Shown piece after piece: positions 62,031 through 64,000 of a DNA stretch of 64,000 nt. This DNA is from Mugil cephalus (Eukaryota; Chordata; Actinopteri; Mugiliformes; Mugilidae). The DNA is taken from the NCBI RefSeq assembly GCF_022458985.1, contig NC_061784.1, positions 23,903,045 to 23,967,044 on the forward strand, in the 5' to 3' direction. Both the position numbers and the translations under genes were made by a program. A model generated the notes under the pieces. The model had not been told where the DNA came from. It searched no databases and was given only the letters and a program-made list of their open reading frames with translations. Every line of letters begins with the position of its first letter. Position 1 is the stretch's first letter.

Positions 62031-62517
62031 CACCACAGCTACCAGTGGTTTCAACACAAAGAGAATGAATAAAACGTGCATAAAATATGAACAAAGTTAA
62101 GAATTAAATCTTTTAGATGCTGCAGTTTTATGCTTCACATTAAGAAGGTTCCTGTGTCCTGTACTGAGCCACTACTGGCTGATAATGGGCCTGTTGTTTG
62201 GACGCATGGCGAATAAAACGAATGCAGTCTTTCTATTTTTCCACCATGTGCTTTATTTCCTGACGTACTTTGATTCATTAAATTACAAGTTACTTACAAT
62301 AAATTTGCCGAAAATAACATAAACCAGGATTCGCGTACAGTTAAAAATGTTTTTTCTTCCCCATCAGCGTCCAACGTAAAACACCTCCAGCGCAAACACC
62401 GCCTGGCTGCCCTCCTGTGGCTCGGAGGAGTATTGCACCCAAACATAAACCCTGTTATTTCATCTGAAGACGGAAACGGAAAGAAAAGAGATTCAGTTGA
62501 TTTCTTCATCTGAAACA
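62031..62517. other. intergenic, upstream of a small ORF
   Basis: Unremarkable sequence apart from GCCCTCCTGTGGCT at about 62408, a motif common in fish repeats. Confidence 0.4.
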
Positions 62518-62688
62518 ATGGCTGAAGACGTTTCATCGCGTCTCAGTGATTGGTCCAGAACATCTGAAAGTCCTGAAGGTGTCGTTTGTGATGAGGAACA
62601 GAAGCTGGTGGAAGAAATGCAGAGGATGAACAGACAAATAAACAGCAACAGTGATTCTATGTTTGCACAAAGTTTTTTATCTGAATAA
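62518..62688 (+). CDS. possible small ORF, 56 residues, unknown
   Basis: An ATG in a good context (AACAATGG) opens a 56-codon frame rich in Ser, Glu and Gln (MAEDVSSRLSDWSRTSESPE ... FLSE). The tail is helical-looking (EEQKLVEEMQRMNRQI). The stop overlaps an AATAAA hexamer (62683-62688) that could act as a poly(A) signal. I do not recognise it. No signal peptide or membrane segment is present. It lies 0.45 kb upstream of the receptor exon on the same strand and could be a single-exon gene, a pseudogene piece or chance. An upstream in-frame ATG at 62497 is in poorer context. Confidence 0.25.
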   Translation: MAEDVSSRLSDWSRTSESPEGVVCDEEQKLVEEMQRMNRQINSNSDSMFAQSFLSE

Positions 62689-62749
62689 AAATTGAATCCA
62701 CTGGACTGTGAACGCATCACGACTAAAACTAATGTGTCCTGAGATAAAT

Positions 62750-62895
62750 GAGAAAGATGTAGAGATACAGAGGGAGGAGGAGAGAGAACTAAGGGAAGGG
62801 AAGAAGGAAAAGAGGGAAACTGATTCAGGAGGAGGGGGAGAGGAAGATGGAGAGAGAGAGAGACGGGGGGGTGAGGTAGAGAGAGAGTAGAGAGA
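62750..62895 (+). repeat. purine-rich (GA)n region upstream of the receptor exon
   Basis: GAG/GAGAG/GGAGG-rich sequence with a (GA)n core near 62850-62890, directly upstream of the GC-rich first exon. It may be part of the promoter or 5' untranslated region, but no start site can be fixed. Confidence 0.6.
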
Positions 62896-62946
62896 GGGGG
62901 TGAGGACCAGTCTCATCACTCTGAGACTCGGAGTCGTTGAGCTCGT

Positions 62947-63004
62947 AGCTCCGGGTTCTGGTCCTGGATGTTTGACTCCGAGCTCCGGGTTCTGGTCCTG
63001 GATG
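62947..63004 (+). repeat. 24-bp perfect direct repeat before the receptor start codon
   Basis: AGCTCCGGGTTCTGGTCCTG followed by GATG occurs at 62947-62970 and again at 62981-63004. The first copy supplies an ATG at 62968 that opens an out-of-frame ORF running past the receptor start. Confidence 0.9.
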
Positions 63005-63140
63005 AAGCAGCCGCCTCCTCTTCCTCTTCCTCTTCCTCCCCCCGGTGGATGTGGGAGTCAGTAGCCGGGCAGCGGTGCACCTGTGCCGGCCCCGGAGTGA
63101 ATGGGATTCCGCCGGTCGTTCCGCGCCTGCTGGAGGAAAC

Positions 63141-63294
63141 ATGCGGCCGCAGAGCCCCCCGGTGCCCCCGGTCCCCCCGGTCTCCCCGGTCCTCCTGCTC
63201 CGGCTGCCGCCTCCGGTGCTGATGATGATGATGATAAAGATGATGATGATCGGACTGTGCAGCGGCACAAGTTTCCCAAGTAACATCAACATAG
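63141..63294 (+). CDS. gria1: AMPA glutamate receptor subunit, exon 1 (partial gene)
   Basis: Encodes the signal peptide and first mature residues of an ionotropic glutamate receptor: 51 codons plus one base before the donor ATAG|GTGAGT at 63294/63295. The exon ends in GTSFPSNINIG. AMPA subunits begin their mature amino-terminal domain with FPN.I.IGGLF, and their first exon ends at this Gly. FP.NI.IG is closest to GRIA1; GRIA4 (FPSSVQIG) and GRIA3 (FPNTISIG) are less similar. The signal is Pro-rich (PPVPPVPPV), then LLL, then a Met-rich core (VLMMMMIKMMMIGLCSG) encoded by an (ATG)n tract. The start at 63141 was chosen because it lies just before a plausible signal peptide. An in-frame ATG at 63045 would add 32 residues unlike a signal. 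The full receptor (about 900 residues) is a plasma-membrane cation channel mediating fast excitatory synaptic transmission. The remaining exons lie beyond the window. Confidence 0.7.
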
Positions 63295-64000
63295 GTGAGT
63301 GGACAGAATTCATCATTTTATTATTGTTGTTATTATTCTAAATATAATTTAATTCACAGACTCAGTGACGCACCACGTTCAAACTCAACAACGACACATT
63401 ATTATTATTTCATTATTTCAGTAAAGTGAAGCTTTGTTCCTGCTGTTGTTGCCTGTGGCCGGGGTTCCCTCTGTGCTTTACACTGTGTTAATATTCATAC
63501 ATTCATGACTTACAGTCCTCGGTGTCTCCTGCAGTTTAATATTCCTGCAGCACACAGCTCTAAAAAAAACACACAACGACGCGCAGCAGCGATGTGGATA
63601 CGAGGATGATGGTTTAAAACCCCCAGATGCACAACAGCTCCAGCAACAAACCATTACGATTAAGAAAATACCAAAAAAGATATTTATCTATTATGTTTTT
63701 CTTCCCCCTGGAGCTAAAGTCAGATGAGATAATCACAGGAAATAATCCGACCAGATAATCTCAGATAATCAGCAAAAACCTACAAACATCAGATTATCAC
63801 ACAAGAAAAAAACAAAAACATAATCTGATCAGATTAAATATTCACGTCAGATAATCTGATCAGATATTCAGAACCTAAAATTACATGATGATCACAGATA
63901 ATCTGATCCAATAATCAGATTATCACAGCAGAAAAAAATCAGATAAAGATCAGATCAAATACATTCAGAACCTACAAGGACAATCAGATCAGTTCATTTC
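63295..64000 (+). other. start of receptor intron 1, with GATAATCTGATC repeats
   Basis: Begins with a consensus 5' splice site (GTGAGT). From 63719 to 63990 it holds a degenerate repeat of CAGATAATCTGATCAGAT-like words, many with both direct and inverted ATAATC/GATTAT motifs. The intron continues past the window. Confidence 0.65.

Noticed and set aside
63045..63140. N-terminally extended receptor start at 63045
   Set aside because: The extra 32 residues are not signal-like and would bury the signal peptide; the ATG at 63141 is more plausible.
62825..63316. 163-codon minus-strand ORF opposite the receptor exon
   Set aside because: Antisense of a GC-rich exon and of the GA-rich tract; low complexity, with a better-supported gene on the + strand.

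Overview
The window looks like a non-coding, repeat-rich stretch of a ray-finned (teleost, probably percomorph) fish genome. The evidence is eukaryotic nuclear tRNA genes, Tc1/mariner-like transposon relics of the kind abundant in fish, LINE 3' tails, a teleost inverted-repeat element whose ends read CCATAGACTGTATATAA, many micro- and minisatellites, and one spliced first exon with a consensus donor site. There are no bacterial operons and no CRISPR.

The one protein-coding gene I can name lies at the right edge on the + strand. Positions 63141-63294 encode a signal peptide followed by FPSNINIG, split after the first base of the last Gly codon by a GTGAGT donor. This fits exon 1 of an AMPA-type glutamate receptor, best matching GRIA1 (gria1). 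The rest of the gene is outside the window, so most of these 64 kb are upstream intergenic sequence. Two tRNA genes are clear: tRNA-Val(AAC) at 18410-18482 (+) and tRNA-Asp(GTC) at 23617-23688 (-). A 56-codon ORF at 62518-62688 and three possible minus-strand exons at 2-6.3 kb are weak candidates only.

Layout: 0-7 kb mostly unique sequence with one repeat copy carrying a minisatellite (2.5-3.1 kb) and a dispersed repeat (3.6-4.3 kb). 7.45-8.2 kb is a (GGAT)n array. 12.5-13.6 and 17.2-18.3 kb form a large inverted duplication, with a separate 57-bp near-perfect palindrome just outside the left arm. 21.4-22.5 kb is a minisatellite whose unit is the terminal repeat of the transposon seen intact at 40.27-40.87 kb. 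From 23.8 to 48.4 kb there are seven arrays of a GCTAGGAGGAGCTACTATTA-type minisatellite or its relatives, several beside shared flanking sequence. Tc1-like relics lie at 33.5-34.0, 51.1-51.5 and 60.4-61.1 kb and LINE remnants at 30.3, 46.9, 47.9-48.6 and 50.7 kb. TG-rich (35.9-38.0 kb) and TCATC (55.8-57.1 kb) repeat fields follow, then a foldback repeat (61.7-62.0 kb) and the receptor's GC-rich first exon.

There is no pathway to reconstruct. The main biological story is the interplay of transposons and tandem repeats: mobile-element ends and interiors appear to have seeded minisatellites. All homology statements are from memory and pattern reading; no search was run.
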